Part shown: piece after piece, positions 10,201-21,880 of the stretch | Layout: each line of letters starts with the position of its first letter | Numbering within the stretch: position 1 is the first letter of the stretch | Origin: Fagopyrum homotropicum | Taxonomy: Eukaryota > Streptophyta > Magnoliopsida > Caryophyllales > Polygonaceae | Reading direction: 5' to 3' | NCBI GenBank assembly: GCA_033239125.1 | Contig: BSWB01000002.1 | Coordinates: 156,784,409-156,848,408 of the forward strand | Length of the DNA: 64,000 bases | Position numbers and translations under genes: made by a program | The notes under the pieces: model-generated | What the model was told of the DNA's origin: nothing | The model's input: the letters and a program-made list of their open reading frames with translations, nothing else | Database searches by the model: none

Positions 10201-11351
10201 TGAAATGCGGAATAGGCAGATAAAATAGTTTATCCAATACTCTAGAAGGGGGGGATGAATAGAGTATGGAAACTTTTCGCAATCTTAGGATAGGTAAGAC
10301 CTTATCGAAAGAGATAAGACCTTATCAATTGAGATAAAGTCTTACTCGTAATTATAAGACCTTACACGTTTCTCTAAGATTGGAATTAAGTGTAAAGATT
10401 TAGACAAATCAGGAGTATAAAGAACAGTAAAGGACACGCGATATGTTAACGAGGTTCGGTCACCAACACGACCTAGTCCCCGCCTAGGATTGATTCAACC
10501 CTAGGATTCAAGTAGCTTTATTTTCCTTCTTCTTGATGAGTTCCAGATACAATCTTCAGAAGACCTTCCCTCTTCTAAACTCAGAAGTCTTACACTTCCT
10601 ATCTAGCAACTCACTCACTCGAAAAGAAAAACTAAAGTACTCCAGATACAACACTCGTATCCAACGTGTCTAGAAATGATAACGGTTTGTATAATCCTAG
10701 TTGAATTGTACTATCAGCTCGAAAAAGATCTCACACTTCTTAGGGAAGTATAATGATGAAGCTTCGAATGTGAGATCGGCTCTTTGTGAGATAAGTAGAA
10801 TTTATCACTCGGGTTTCGAAGTAGGCAATGAATGTGTATTTTGTTTCTCCTTCCTTGTCTCTTTAAATAGGCAAGCGTATCAGCATTTTTGAGTTTAACG
10901 TTGAAGAAGATCTTGGCTGCATGATCTTAGGAGATCTTGGGTTGTTGAGATCTTGGGTTGTTGAGATTTTGTTTGTTGAAGTCAAGCGGTCAAAGTCAAG
11001 CACGGTTTGTTGAGGTTGAGGAAATCTTCCAATTTTATCTTAAGAAGATTTAATTAAAACAAATCAAAGATTTGTTAAAATCAAATCCCTTAAATAACTC
11101 AACAAGAAGGAAAAGCCACTTGGACGTACGTAACTCAATTGTAGTTTTTGTCCAGTTTTGATAAGGTCTTACCAGTTTATGTAAGGCCTTACTGAAACCT
11201 GGAAACCAAGGTTTTCTGTAATATGGTAAGGCCTTACCTGACACTGTGAAGACTTTACCAACACTTGTAAGATCTTACCAAAACCTGGAAACCAAGGTTT
11301 TGGCTTTCATCAACCATAAGTAATGTCTTATTTATCAAGGTGGAGTTAACA
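10201..11351 (-). repeat. 5' LTR of the copia element
   Basis: Pair of the left LTR, 1151 bp, ending next to the GGTCG duplication at 11352-11356. It should hold the element promoter; the repeated TAAGRYCTTA palindromes near 10290-10370 and 11160-11280 are candidate regulatory or structural sites. Confidence 0.95.
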
Positions 11352-11356
11352 GGTCG

Positions 11357-11480
11357 GAATCCATGGATTCCGCAGCCACAAAGTCGTGGTTGGTCGGAAT
11401 CAATGAATTCCACCGCCGCAAAAGCCATTGTCGATCGGAATCAATGGATTTCACCGCTATGACCAAACTCGTTGGATTTC
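11357..11480. repeat. Minisatellite hosting the copia insertion
   Basis: Roughly 40-bp imperfect tandem units (gtcggaatcaatggattcc..gccgcaaaag..) continue from 1660-1724 on the other side of the copia element. Four to five units are recognisable. The array is part of the older LTR-like sequence. From 11481 to 11798 the DNA is AT-rich with nothing recognisable. Confidence 0.65.
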
Positions 11481-11798
11481 GATGTTAAATTGCCTTAATG
11501 GGTTAAGAGGATAAAAAAAATAGAAATCCCAGTTTGCGTATATGCAGTAAAGCAATTTTGCTTTTCAAAGGGTATATACAGGTCTTTTACTTCATGCATA
11601 TGCAAGTGAAATTTCTCCATGGACAAAGCTATATAATGGAAAGTGAGAACAAAATGAGATTTTAATTAGTTATTAAAAAGTTAATTTTGCTTTTGATTGA
11701 TATGAATTTTCATATCTAAATATAACTTCCAAATTGAGTGCACAATGGTAAATATGGAAAATATCCATACCATAGACTCGTGCACAATATCTCCATAA

Positions 11799-12503
11799 TT
11801 GAAAACTGCATCTTCTCCTGCAAAACAAAGACTAAAAGAAGAAGAAAATGAGTGGAGGAATCGTATGGTGTTTGATGGAGCGGTCTTCCCACACAAGATG
11901 AATTTCATTGTCCAGAAGACGAAGGAGTATTATCTTCTATTCAAGAAACGTGCTGCTAATACCGGAAAAAGTTATCAAGTTACCATTAACATTGCATAGA
12001 ATCCACCGCTTGAAGGATGGGTTAAGGTTAACACGGATGGATCTGTTCAAGCAAGTGGAGCGTCAGCGGCGGCTTGTGTTATTAGAGACCACAAAGGTGG
12101 GTGGCATTGTGGAGGGATTCGTAATATTGGAACATGCACAGTTCCATTGGCGGAACTGTGGGGTGTTTATGATGGGTTAAAGCTAGCTTGGGAGTCAGGG
12201 TTTAAAAAAGTAATGCTTGAAACTGATTCCCAACTAGTTACCATCCTTATTGGGAAAAACCTTCCACGGTGTCATCCCCTTGCTAGCCTGGTACATTTGT
12301 GCCAAGGCTTTTTACAAAGACCTTGGTTAATCCAAGTTCGTCATATTTACAGATAAGGTAATTGTGTAGCTGATTATCTTGCTAGTTTAGCTTTTTCTTT
12401 CGAACAAGGTTTTCATGTATTGTTTGACCCGCCGGAGGGTGTTTTACATTTGCTTTGTGATGATGTTAGGGGTAAGGCTATCCCCCGTGTGATGAACACA
12501 TAG
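11799..12503 (+). pseudogene. LINE 3' end: RNase H-like domain relic
   Basis: One reading frame encodes the C-terminal RNase H region of plant L1-type LINEs: a W.RNRMVFDGA lead-in, then GWVKVNTDGS (first catalytic Asp), IRDHKGGW, AELWGVYDGLKLAWESGF (catalytic Glu), LETDSQ (Asp), and GNCVADYLASLA. It is broken by an in-frame TAG at 11997 and a TAA at 12354. A short A-rich tract at about 12565 would be the LINE tail. RT and endonuclease are absent, so it is a 5'-truncated copy, as is usual for LINEs. From 12580 to 12985 the sequence is A-rich low complexity. Confidence 0.8.
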
Positions 12504-12985
12504 CCATTTTTATTAATAATAAGCGCGACTAGATGCGCGGAGGCCACTGTCCCTCCTTCCTACCAAAAAAAAAAAGAAGAAGAAAATGAAAAGAAAGAAA
12601 AATCAAGACAAAAAAAGAGTAAAGTAAAAGTGAATTTTTAGAAAATGAAAGAAATGGGGTTTTTTTAATAGCAATGGGACCCATATTTTTATTTTTGTTT
12701 TTAAAGAAACAAAAAGAAAAAAAAAAGAAAAATAAATAAAGTAAATCAATTTTGTAAAACTGATTTACGTGGAAAACTCTCTTTCCATTTCAAATATTGG
12801 TTATTTATAAAATAAACCCACAAAAGTAAAACTTTTATAAAAGATAACCCATAAAATAGGTTATTTGTAAAAGTGACCCTATTAAGACAAAACCTTAATA
12901 AATAGGATCATAAATTTACGATAATGTATCGTAATTAACTATATATATAAAACTATACAAAATCAAAATATAAATTTTGTTCATA

Positions 12986-13810
12986 TAGAACTACGTTATG
13001 ACTTGATACTCGTTTTGAGTTACGTAGGAAATCCGATCTCAAATTAAATTGGATTCAGTCGACCCGTCCAAATAAATTATAATTAAATTCAAACCTTAGA
13101 CTTAAAAAAAATCAAAATTCGCCAAACGAACTACGGGTGGTTTGATCTCTTTTATAAGAGTACGTAGGAAACTCGACTAATAAATTGTCGAGTTCAACCG
13201 CAAAAATTAACTTTTATGTAAATATAAAAGTAATAAATGAACTACGAGTGATTTGATGTCTTAAAAATATAAAAGACTACGTAGGAAACTCGACTTTTAA
13301 ATTTGTCGAGTCCAATCGCACAAATTAAATCGACTTTTAAAATAAAGAGTCAAACAAATACTCAAATCAAATTTAACACGGCTAAAAGAACTACGTATGA
13401 TTTGATTCTGTTTTCTTTTACGGATACGTAGGAAATTTGATGCAAAACAAAAACGTATTAAATTCAATCACAAATATATATTTGACTTTTATATGAAATG
13501 AAAGTCATAAACTTAAACTCCAAATATTCCTTTGAGAACTATGTACGACTTGATTCCTAATAAAAGATACGTAGGAAATTTGGTAAATTAAAAACCGAAT
13601 TCAGTCAGAAAATTTAAAATATAATAAAATAAATAACCTAACACTTTTTTTGATCATGCAAATGATAGTTGGATCATCGTCTAGGCAACCCTTCCTAGAA
13701 GGTGGGTTTGGACTTTGATTCTGTGATGCATGAAAACACTGCACTGAACTACGTGAGGCTTGATCCTCTTTAACGAGGTACGTAAGCAACCTGTTAAAAA
13801 ACGGGTGCAG
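12986..13810 (+). repeat. Array of CTACG...TTGAT...TACGTAGG repeat units
   Basis: Six diverged units start near 12988, 13127, 13239, 13389, 13536 and 13745. Each reads gaactacg..g.(t)ttgat, then 15-30 variable bases, then tacgtaggaaa, followed by a tail such as ctcgac...gtcgag. The 'variable' segments often pair with themselves (tctcttttataagag). The last unit ends 'gggtgcagcc' like the units at 1-200. This pattern is common in LTRs of some plant gypsy elements. Confidence 0.7.
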
Positions 13811-15473
13811 CCCAAATCACTAAAACAAACCAAATATCGGTATTTATATAACTTAGAATCAAAAGGTCAAAAAGAGAGGGTCGAACTCAAATAAAAAAAT
13901 AAATAAAATGTGTTTGTAAATTTATATTCGAATAAAACATAAAATGTGTTTTTGTAAATTTGTGTACATTTTTACTCAACACAGGTCACAATCTCCCCCA
14001 AGATAGAACACCAAATCTAGTTCCTGCCAACAGTTTTTCTGTCTGTCAATTTGAGTTGTTCCAATGCTTTCTCTTGAATTCATGTTGGGATAAAGGGAAA
14101 AGTACCCAACGTCGATAACACACAATCAAGGTCGATAACACACAATCAAGTGATACTACTATTTGGGCTACTACTCTTGTTGGGGTTTTGAATCCTAGCA
14201 AGTCCACTTTCTCACGCTATTATGTTATTTTTTCTAAAGTTATACTTAATTTCTTAATATCCAAACTAGTTTTACCCAAATGTAACACTCAAAATCTATC
14301 TCTTGATCCCCTTGGTTCTTTCTCCTTCACTCATTTGTTTTGTTTATCAGGTTAAAGAAGACAAGGTACAGATTTTGATCATCAAAGATCAAAGTTTTAT
14401 CTCTTGATTTTTTTGATTCTTTCTTCTTCAACATTTGGAAATCACTATCCTTTACTTTACTTGTCATTTTTAACTTCCATTCTCTAAGTTTCTCTTTTGT
14501 TGAATCTTGAAGGAATCAGTCCATCTAGATTAGGCAAACTACGGGAATCCCCGTATCAAAGTGATATCAGAGTCTAGCCGGTATTTTGGTTCAATTCCAC
14601 GTCAATTCCAAGTTGTATTCACGTGTCTTCTTTGTCTTCCATCTTCGAATCGAGTTATCATTGAGTCGTATTTCACCTTTGAGTCTTTTTTTTAGTCTTA
14701 TTAGTTGAGTAAACTAAATTGTGTTTGAGTTGGTTGGAGAAGAGCTCGGCAAGCCCATTCCGACACCCTACCACAACCATCATCACCAAGCCAACTCTGT
14801 TTGAGTAATTTTGTTTCTTTTCTTGTTTTTGTTATTTTATTTGTAATAAACTCAATAAAAATATCAGACAACAACAAAAAATAGTCATTTATTTATTTAT
14901 TTTTGCAAACATATTACATGTTATTTTGGTCTAAGTGTTGAAAAAGCAAGAAGAGCAAGTCTCCCACTTTGTGAAGAGGCCATCAAGGCAACAAGGAAGA
15001 AGCATCATAAAGCATCACTAGCCTATCCTTATCCAGAGTCGAAGCTCTCTTCTATCATCCAAGTGCGAGGCAAGTAAGCTCGCTTTTAAAGTCTTGTGTC
15101 CATTTTCTAGTCATCTTTCTAGAGTCGCATATATTTTTTGATACATAAAATTATCATCTTGAGTCGTTTTTTCTTTGGGTGTTTGTCAAGTTTAACACAC
15201 TTGCATTTACTTTCCTAGAGTCCATTGTGTTTTCTCATTTGTGTTACTTTGAGCATTTTTTAGCTGTATACCATAATACACACAACCAAGGACGTTGCTA
15301 GTTTGGAGCTAGAACATTGGCCTAAGGAAGTGTTGATCCTTACAAAGCAACTGCATCAAGAAGCTTGTGGCAGCAACAAATTCAAAGCGAGAGTTGAGGG
15401 AAAACACTTGTGAGGATTTTAAAGATTTTTGCTAACAATTACCTATTTTGTGTTCGTCTTTGTTTTTTGAAGC
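13811..15473 (+). other. Degraded retroelement leader region
   Basis: No coding frame. The stretch 'gtgatatcagagtc' at 14561-14574 resembles a decayed Met-tRNA primer site (TGGTATCAGAGC), so an LTR may end just before it, at '..ccgtatca'. A 20-bp direct duplication (gtcgataacacacaatcaag) is present near 14111-14150. Several A-rich and T-rich runs. The boundaries of any element here are unclear. Confidence 0.3.
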
Positions 15474-15710
15474 ATGTCTAGGTCACCAATACCAACAAGA
15501 GCCGATGTTGTTTACCTTCTAAGAGAGATGTACGATAACCTAGCGGGAATGGATAAATGTGTGTCAAACATAAAGGCTTGATATGCTCCAACACCACCTA
15601 CAAGCATGGAAGAGGTGAACAACATATTGAAAACCTTGGAAACACGCATTCATCATCCCTAGAAAGAGAAACCCATTGAGGTTACCGTAACCCCCAAAGG
15701 GAAGTGATTC
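15474..15710 (+). pseudogene. Possible gag-like N-terminal relic
   Basis: From an ATG at 15474 a frame reads through about 36 codons (MSRSPIPTRADVVYLLREMY...) before a TGA; a second stretch (APTPPTSMEEVNNILKTLET) follows in the same frame and then a TAG. It follows a retroelement-like leader, so it may be the start of a gypsy gag, but no diagnostic domain remains. Confidence 0.3.
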
Positions 15711-15714
15711 TAAA

Positions 15715-16430
15715 CCCTATAGTTTAATGCTTAATCAATTGGGATTGCAACCATCAAATTTTGTGTGATTGTTAATTCTAAGGTCTCTAATATCCTTAGT
15801 CATAGATCCGACTAAAGAGCCAAACAACATTCACACAAGATATTGTTTACGCAGTTTGGTGGTAAGAATTATTCCTACTTTGCGGGACCACAAGAGGGGA
15901 GATCTGGTCCCGGGTTTTCACTAGGTTTCCAAGTACAACAATTACAAACACATGAGGAGAGATACTAGCACTTTTCCTAAGGTCTAGTAAAGAAAGCAAA
16001 CATGAAGAACTCAGAAGATACAATGAAGAAAAGGTGAAGAAAAGCCCCTTCAAAGGCACCTCGACGAAGATCTGAGATTGATCTTCGTCTCTGTTGCAAA
16101 CCAACGAAGCAATGGTGAGAAGATGATCAAGAGATAACTGATCTCTCTTCCTCTTCTTTTCTTCTACGGATCCTTCATGCTCCAAGCAAGATTTGGAAGA
16201 TCTGTTCTTCTTCTCTTCTCTCTGTTCTCTATCTTTCTCTCTGTGGACGAAGCACACAAGCTGCCACACACTCTAGGGTTTTTGAGAGCTGCTTTAGAAC
16301 GTTTAAATACCAAAGGTCAACCAAGGTCAAACGCTGCGTTTTACACCACGCTCAAATAAACCCTCAAAATTGGTTTCAGATTTCAAGTGATCGGTTCACC
16401 AGAAACCCTTAAGCAGGCCTTTCATTCTGG
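15715..16430. mobile_element. LTR-like sequence, possible solo LTR
   Basis: The run '...tattgtttacgcagtttggtggtaagaattattcc' followed by 'ctactttgcgggaccac' resembles the promoter-downstream part of many copia LTRs, as does the 5' start tgattctaaaccc. I cannot find matching ends or a target duplication. A 140-codon minus-strand frame in it (15847-16269) has no recognisable domain and I do not call it a gene. Confidence 0.25.
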
Positions 16431-18378
16431 ATCACGGAGATGGGCTTCATGTGGGCCTCCAAGCCCAATCTTCTAATTAGCCAGAGAAGTACACAACACA
16501 CATACATACTTCACAACTTAGTATCTCCTAATCCATATAATAGCATACCCATGTAGATGAACTTGTTACTATATTAATCACCAAGCTACCTCATTTAGAT
16601 GAACTAAGTGGAAACATTGGATCATGATAGACATCAAGATCAACCACATAGCAAACTATCATATGAACACATTTACAAGACTCTACATAGACCATAGTAC
16701 TAAGTGCTAGTTTTATACTCAAAGTCTTATGTTATATTGTATAGCAAGAATCAAAAAACATAACATTCTGAAATCATTTCCCATGCAAATTATAAATTAA
16801 TTGAGCAGGAATATACTTTAGAAGATAATGGTAAGTGTAATGGGCATGAAATAGATGAAAATCAATTATGCACATGAATCTACATTGAATGACATTATTT
16901 GTGATGTGCAGAAGCATGATCTAGGTAGTAAGGAAGTAAAGATGCATGAATTATCATCGGATTTTTTAATGATCTTAATTATGATGATGAGAATTTTAGA
17001 TACTATTGCGCTGAATGTGGCAAATTAATTGGGATGTGGTTATGCATGATAAGAATAATCTAGAGCTAGATGTGCCTAACCACGATTTAGAATGCGCTTA
17101 TTATCTTGATTGTGATAATACCTCTACTCGTTGTGCTCATCTTTATCATTATATTCTTATGAGTATGCTACTGTTTTGATTTATCTAAACCTTGCATCGT
17201 ATCCTATGAAGGAGCGAGTGAAATTTCGTGTATAATTTCATGTTTGGATAAGCAAGCACAAAAGGAAGCACAAGTTTATGTGCTTGTGTTGTCGGTACCT
17301 ATGGTGATGTAGTCCTCACCGGTATAAATTTGAGGATCACCATGATTCGAGGTCAAATCTTTTCCAGGAAAGAGAGTGTAATGTGGGACCATCATGGCCT
17401 ACCCGACAAGACTCCAATGGCCTACACAAGTACCCATCACTCTCTCAAGGGCTAATTCCATTCAAGGAGAAGCATCAAAGTCATGCACCCTCATATCAGC
17501 CTCACGGCACCCGCGGCGACATAGGGTCGCACCCGCGGCTACATAGGATGCGCCCACGACACCCACGGACCCGAGGCTATTGTTCACCAGATGGGATTAT
17601 TTCTTTTTTTTGTTATTTTTTCATTAGAGAAATATATAAATTGGAATCAAAATTCATAAACTCTAAAGCAGAGAATGTACTTCCTATTTACAAAATTTTG
17701 TTACACTGTTGTTGTTGCTGCTATTATTATTATATTAGTTTGTCGTTAATTGTCATAGGTAAAAAAGAAGTTTTTTTTTTATTTTTTTTTATTATGTCAT
17801 TTGTTTAGTTGTCTCGTTTTTGTTATTTTTTTTTTTTTTATCGTTATTTTATAAATTTGATATTTTACCGTTATCGTTAAATTTTTATTTTCATTACTAT
17901 GTCATCGTTGATTTTTCCGTGCTTCTTATTTTTGGTTATTTAGTTATGTTATTACGTCGTAAAAGTTTTGTATGGATAGTATAATTTGTAGTTAAGAAAA
18001 TAACGAAATTAAAACAATACAATTCGTGTAAAAATAACATTATAATTTTAAAAAAATTATGTAAATCGAGCTAATACGAAAACTCATTAAATCTCTTGTA
18101 TTAATCTTCACGATGTGTTCACATTTTTAAGTTTAACATTGTGAAAGTGATAATGTATGTTAACTATTTAACTCTTAGTATACGTTAAAATTTGACCATT
18201 TAATGGTGTACATTAAATAAGTTGTCTATATTAGGTATATGTACTTTTTATTTATTTAGTGGCGTCATCGTAGAAAGGTGCCTTTCTTCCGATTTGTAAA
18301 CCCAACTTCTATCAAATTGTCGTACTGCATTTGGTTTGGAGCAATCCGATGTGAATCATAAGAACAGATTCATACTCT
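16431..18378. other. Gene-free stretch with a possible gypsy 3' end
   Basis: Near 17320-17390 the sequence 'gaggtcaaatcttttccagg', then a purine run (aaagagag) and TGTAATGTGGGACC resembles the end of gypsy pol, a polypurine tract and an LTR start at about 17377. A GC-rich pair of units (cacccgcggc.acatagg) lies at 17508-17550. From 17590 to 18300 it is AT-rich with T-runs; the last part is presumably the promoter of the kinase locus at 18379, but I see no clear TATA box. Confidence 0.3.
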
Positions 18379-20270
18379 ATGGATCTCACCATGAAACTCA
18401 AGAATCTCTTCCGCAGCATCAGGAAGTTTTACACCAATACATCCTCTTCCAATTCCGTCTCCAGAGGTTAGCAATCCTTTCATTTTCCAACAGTTGAATT
18501 TTCAAATTTTACGAGATTCGCTATGATTTCTCTTGTCTTGGATGATCAGATGAAGATTTCGAACAGATTGCAGTTCAAGGGAACAAGCAATTCTCCTACG
18601 AAACACTTTCTAGAGCCACCGATAAGTTTCACAACAAGCGTAAGCTTGGTGAGGGCGGATTTGGCGCCGTATATAAGGTATATTACTTAGTTTCGGGGTT
18701 CTAGGGTTTCGCGGTTCTGGATTTGTGACATTTCGTTTTTCTTTACAGGGAAGATTGGATGATGGGAGAGAGATTGCAGTGAAGAAGCTCTCGAAAAATT
18801 CAAGGGAAGACTGAGTTTCAGAATGAGGCCAGGTTTCTGACTCGCATACAACATCGCAATGTTGTGAATCTGTTGGGATATTGTGCTTCAGGAGATGAGA
18901 AGCTTCTTGTTTATGAGTATGTTCAGAATGAAAGCCTTGACAAGCTTCTCTTCAGTAAGTGCTCCTATTGCTGTCTTCTTGCATCTTGAATTTGAATTTG
19001 GTTGTTACTTTCATACTGGTCTCATTTCTAAGTGTTAAGCGAAATCTGAATGAATGTGAATCAAAAGAATGCTGGATCTAGGAAGAGTTCTGAGCAGCAT
19101 GACAATTATCTTTGGATATTAACTCGAGTTCAGTGTATCTTTCTACTGTCAAATTGTTTAGAGTTATACTTAAGTGAAATTGTCCTAATGCAGATTCTAA
19201 TAGAAGAGTGGAACTTGATTGGAAGAAGAGGTATGCCATAATAACCGGATTGGTAAAAGGTTTGCATTACCTACATGAAGACGCTCATACCTGCATAATT
19301 CACCGTGATATCAAGGCTAGCAATATCTTGCTAGATGAAAAATGGGTTCCTAAAATAGCTGATTTTGGCATGGCTCGTCTCTTTCCTGAGGATGTATCTC
19401 ATGTAAATACACGGATAGTTGGGACAGAGTATAATTCCTCTTCTCAACATAATTCCGTTGACACATAATCTTGAGCTAACTTGGCTTCATATTGGTAATC
19501 TTGATCTGACTGCATATGGTGGATAATATTAACAGTGGATATATGGCTCCTGAGTACCTAAGGAATGGAGATTTATCAGTGAAGGCTGATGTATTCAGGT
19601 TTGGAGTGTTGATGCTCGAGTTGATTAGCGGTCAAAGGAACTCGCAGTTCGACATTAACCTTGGTGCTGAAAATTTACCTGACTGGGTAAGAATAAGATC
19701 TTGTTCTCTCTTCTTCCATTGATTATGATTATACTTCTCAGCATGATTTCCCTGTTGACCGGTGTTTTACAATTCAGCATGTGAAAATTATTACATCAAA
19801 TATATCACCCATACAGTGACGCTGATATGAATATGTCCACAACATTGGGCCAATAGCTCTTTAGCTGGGCTATGTTTTGTCCAGCCCAACTCCATACAAC
19901 AATCATTCTATTTTGTCTTGCAAATTGATCAATGCAGGCTTACAAAATGTACAAGAAAAAGAGGAGCCTGAAAATCATGGACCCAATACTGATACCAACA
20001 GCAGTAGAGCAGCAGGTAGCCTTGTGCATCCACATAGGCCTCCTCTGCACTCAATCCGACCGCTCCCTTCGTCCCACTTTGCATCGCGTACACCTACTCC
20101 TCTCCAAGCCACCTAAAAGCCTCGAGGAACCAAAAAGACCCGGGTTTTCCGGGTCTCGATACAAGAGGCCGAAACGTCCGGCTGCATCATCCTCAAATGC
20201 TACATCATCGATGTCCAATTCCACAACGAGTTTCACTAGTAGTGTTCGTACCGTCATCAGCGACCCTTAA
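18379..20270 (+). pseudogene. Receptor-like kinase, CRK43-like (no ectodomain), probably a pseudogene
   Basis: Six exons with GT-AG introns can be traced: 18379-18466, 18550-18677, 18749-18954, 19194-19428, 19536-19686 and 19938-20270, about 380 codons. The protein starts without signal peptide or DUF26 ectodomain, as in CRK43-type receptor-like cytoplasmic kinases. Kinase motifs in order: glycine loop LGEGGFGAVYK, IAVKKL lysine, HRDIKASNILLD catalytic loop, DFGMAR, YMAPEYL, and DVFRFGVLMLELISG. Exon 3 is broken near 18801: after IAVKKLSKNS the frame runs into TGA, while the next frame continues with GKTEFQNEARF. The usual QGK spacing suggests that one CAAGG of a CAAGGCAAGG pair was lost. The later motifs RFGV (usually SFGV) and RPTLHRV are also slightly off. 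An assembly error is the alternative. Confidence 0.8.
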
Positions 20271-20857
20271 TGGAAGCACGGTACCAAGATTGGAAGACCC
20301 TCGTGGGCAACGTCGGCTACAACTTTGATCATACACAGGTATATAACTTATACAAATATGGTATAGCTTAGCTTGCTAATTGTTTTGTTAGTCGGTTTAG
20401 GTTTGGCTTAAGCCGTGAAAATTCAAATCTAACCTAAACCGCCGATTTAGCAACGGTTTAGGTTTCTCTAAACCTTTAACCGCGGATTTGATGGCAAATT
20501 GTTCTATTTCACTGTATCTAAGCACTGAACGTTGACTGTCAAAGTACTGTCTATGGTTCATGTGCAGATATTAGTTTTCAGCTAGTCATTTACGATATGG
20601 TAGGTACATAAAATCTTGAATCTGACAAAAAAAGGCTAATTATTGGGTGATTTCGAGATTTGTAAATTTTGTTTGTAATTATGGGATAATTTAGCGTAAT
20701 TTACGTTATGAAACAGGGAACACCCGTGGAAGGCAAGACAAATTGGAGCAACAGATAGACCCCGCAAGCCCGCAATTATAGATGATGGTCTCGATTTCAT
20801 GCAATCACTGACTCTCACTCATCTGACCTCAGCAGAGTCTAGTTTTCCTACACACTT
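20271..20857. other. Intergenic region between kinase relic and HMGA gene
   Basis: No coding frame. Repeated 'taaaccg/ggttta' words near 20395-20480. The part after 20820 is likely the distal promoter of the HMGA gene. Confidence 0.5.
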
Positions 20858-20867
20858 GCCACGTGGC
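20858..20867. promoter_or_regulatory. G-box palindrome upstream of HMGA
   Basis: The perfect 10-bp palindrome GCCACGTGGC lies about 385 bp before the HMGA start codon. CACGTG cores bind bZIP and bHLH factors in plants. TTGAC W-box cores occur nearby (about 20902 and 20912), as does a second ACGT core (gccacgtcac near 20982). Functional use is inferred from sequence only. Confidence 0.45.
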
Positions 20868-21251
20868 GAAGCTAACGTAGTAACGCTCAACCGAAAACTC
20901 TGTTGACGTTACTTGACTGATAACCACGATATTCACGGAATTTCATTCGAATCCAGGGCTAGTTTCGTCTTTCCACTGTCCTGCCACGTCACTTATCTGT
21001 GCCTATATCCTGTCCAACATGACCGTTGATCTTACGCCTCCTCTCAACCCCTCACCGTCCGATTCTTCCTCTTCCACCACCTATTACTTTTTCTTTTCGT
21101 AACTTTTCCTTTTTTTTTATTGCTAAAACCTTCTTTTTAAAATTCCATTTCACTCGTCTGCTTCCTTCGCCATTTCTCCCTTTTTATTTCTTCTCTCCCC
21201 TCTGCTCTGTTTGCCTGTCTCCCTACCACTGAAATACACAGTAAATCTCCC

Positions 21252-21880
21252 ATGGCTGCTACGGAGGCTCAACCACCCTCTCTCCCCGATTACCCAAAGG
21301 TAAATCTCTCTCTCTGTTTGTAGAAATTCCATTTCACAATGCACTGTAACTGTTTGTGGAAATTCATCAATGAAAACTCTGTTTGATGCAGTTGATAATG
21401 GCGGCAATTGAATCCCTTGGCGAGAAAGAGGGATCCAACAAATCCGCCATCTCCAATCACATACAATTCAGCAACCCTGACCTGCCAACAGCTCACTCCA
21501 CTCTCCTCTCCTACACCCTCAACAAGATGAAGCTCAGTGGCCAACTGGTTTTCGCCAAGAACAACTATCTCAAAGCTGACCCTAACGCACCACCTAAGAG
21601 AGGCCGTGGCCGTCCACCCAAGACCAAGCAACCAGGACAGCCAGGAGAAACGGCGACTCCCTCGTCGTCGAGACCACGTGGTCGCCCGCCGAAACCACGT
21701 GACCCATTAGCTCCTGTTACAGAGCTTAAGAAGCCTTCATCCGGAAAGCCTAGGGGACGACCACCCAAGAATAATAAGCCAGCGGCAAAGGAGACTCCGG
21801 CGACTGTGACTGGAGGTGTTAAGAGAGGAAGAGGAAGACCACCGAAGTTGACTCCGGCAACGGCTTCTGTGGGTGCTTGA
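21252..21880 (+). CDS. HMGA: HMGA (HMG-Y-related) AT-hook DNA-binding protein
   Basis: Two exons, 21252-21299 and 21392-21880, joined by a GT-AG intron give 178 residues. The start MAATEAQPPSLPDYPK is followed by a linker-histone H1/H5 winged-helix domain (about 12-80: LIMAAIESLGEKEGSNKSAI ... YTLNKMKLSGQLV). Four AT-hooks then follow: KRGRGRPPK (85-93), RPRGRPPK (110-117), KPRGRPPK (135-142) and KRGRGRPPK (160-168). This is the plant HMGA architecture: a nuclear chromatin protein that binds the minor groove of AT-rich DNA. The intron sits at the start of the H1 domain. The 5' region 21020-21250 is pyrimidine-rich. All features are intact; I consider it a live gene. Confidence 0.95.

Larger units (their letters stand above)
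1725..11351 (-). mobile_element. Complete Ty1/copia retrotransposon, Sirevirus-like, young
   Basis: A 9627-bp element on the minus strand. Both LTRs are 1151 bp, run TGTTAACTCC...CATTTCA in element orientation, and differ at only four positions that I can see. A perfect 5-bp target duplication GGTCG lies at 1720-1724 and 11352-11356. Element order is 5' LTR (right), initiator-Met tRNA primer site, gag, pol (protease, integrase, RT, RNase H), an extra ORF, polypurine tract, 3' LTR (left). The copia domain order, long two-knuckle Gag with coiled coil, and extra ORF after pol fit the Sirevirus (SIRE/Maximus) lineage. All long frames are open, so it may be autonomous. Confidence 0.95.

Noticed and set aside
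15847..16269. 140-codon minus-strand frame
   Set aside because: No recognisable domain, inside LTR-like sequence, and biased by pyrimidine-rich composition of the opposite strand.
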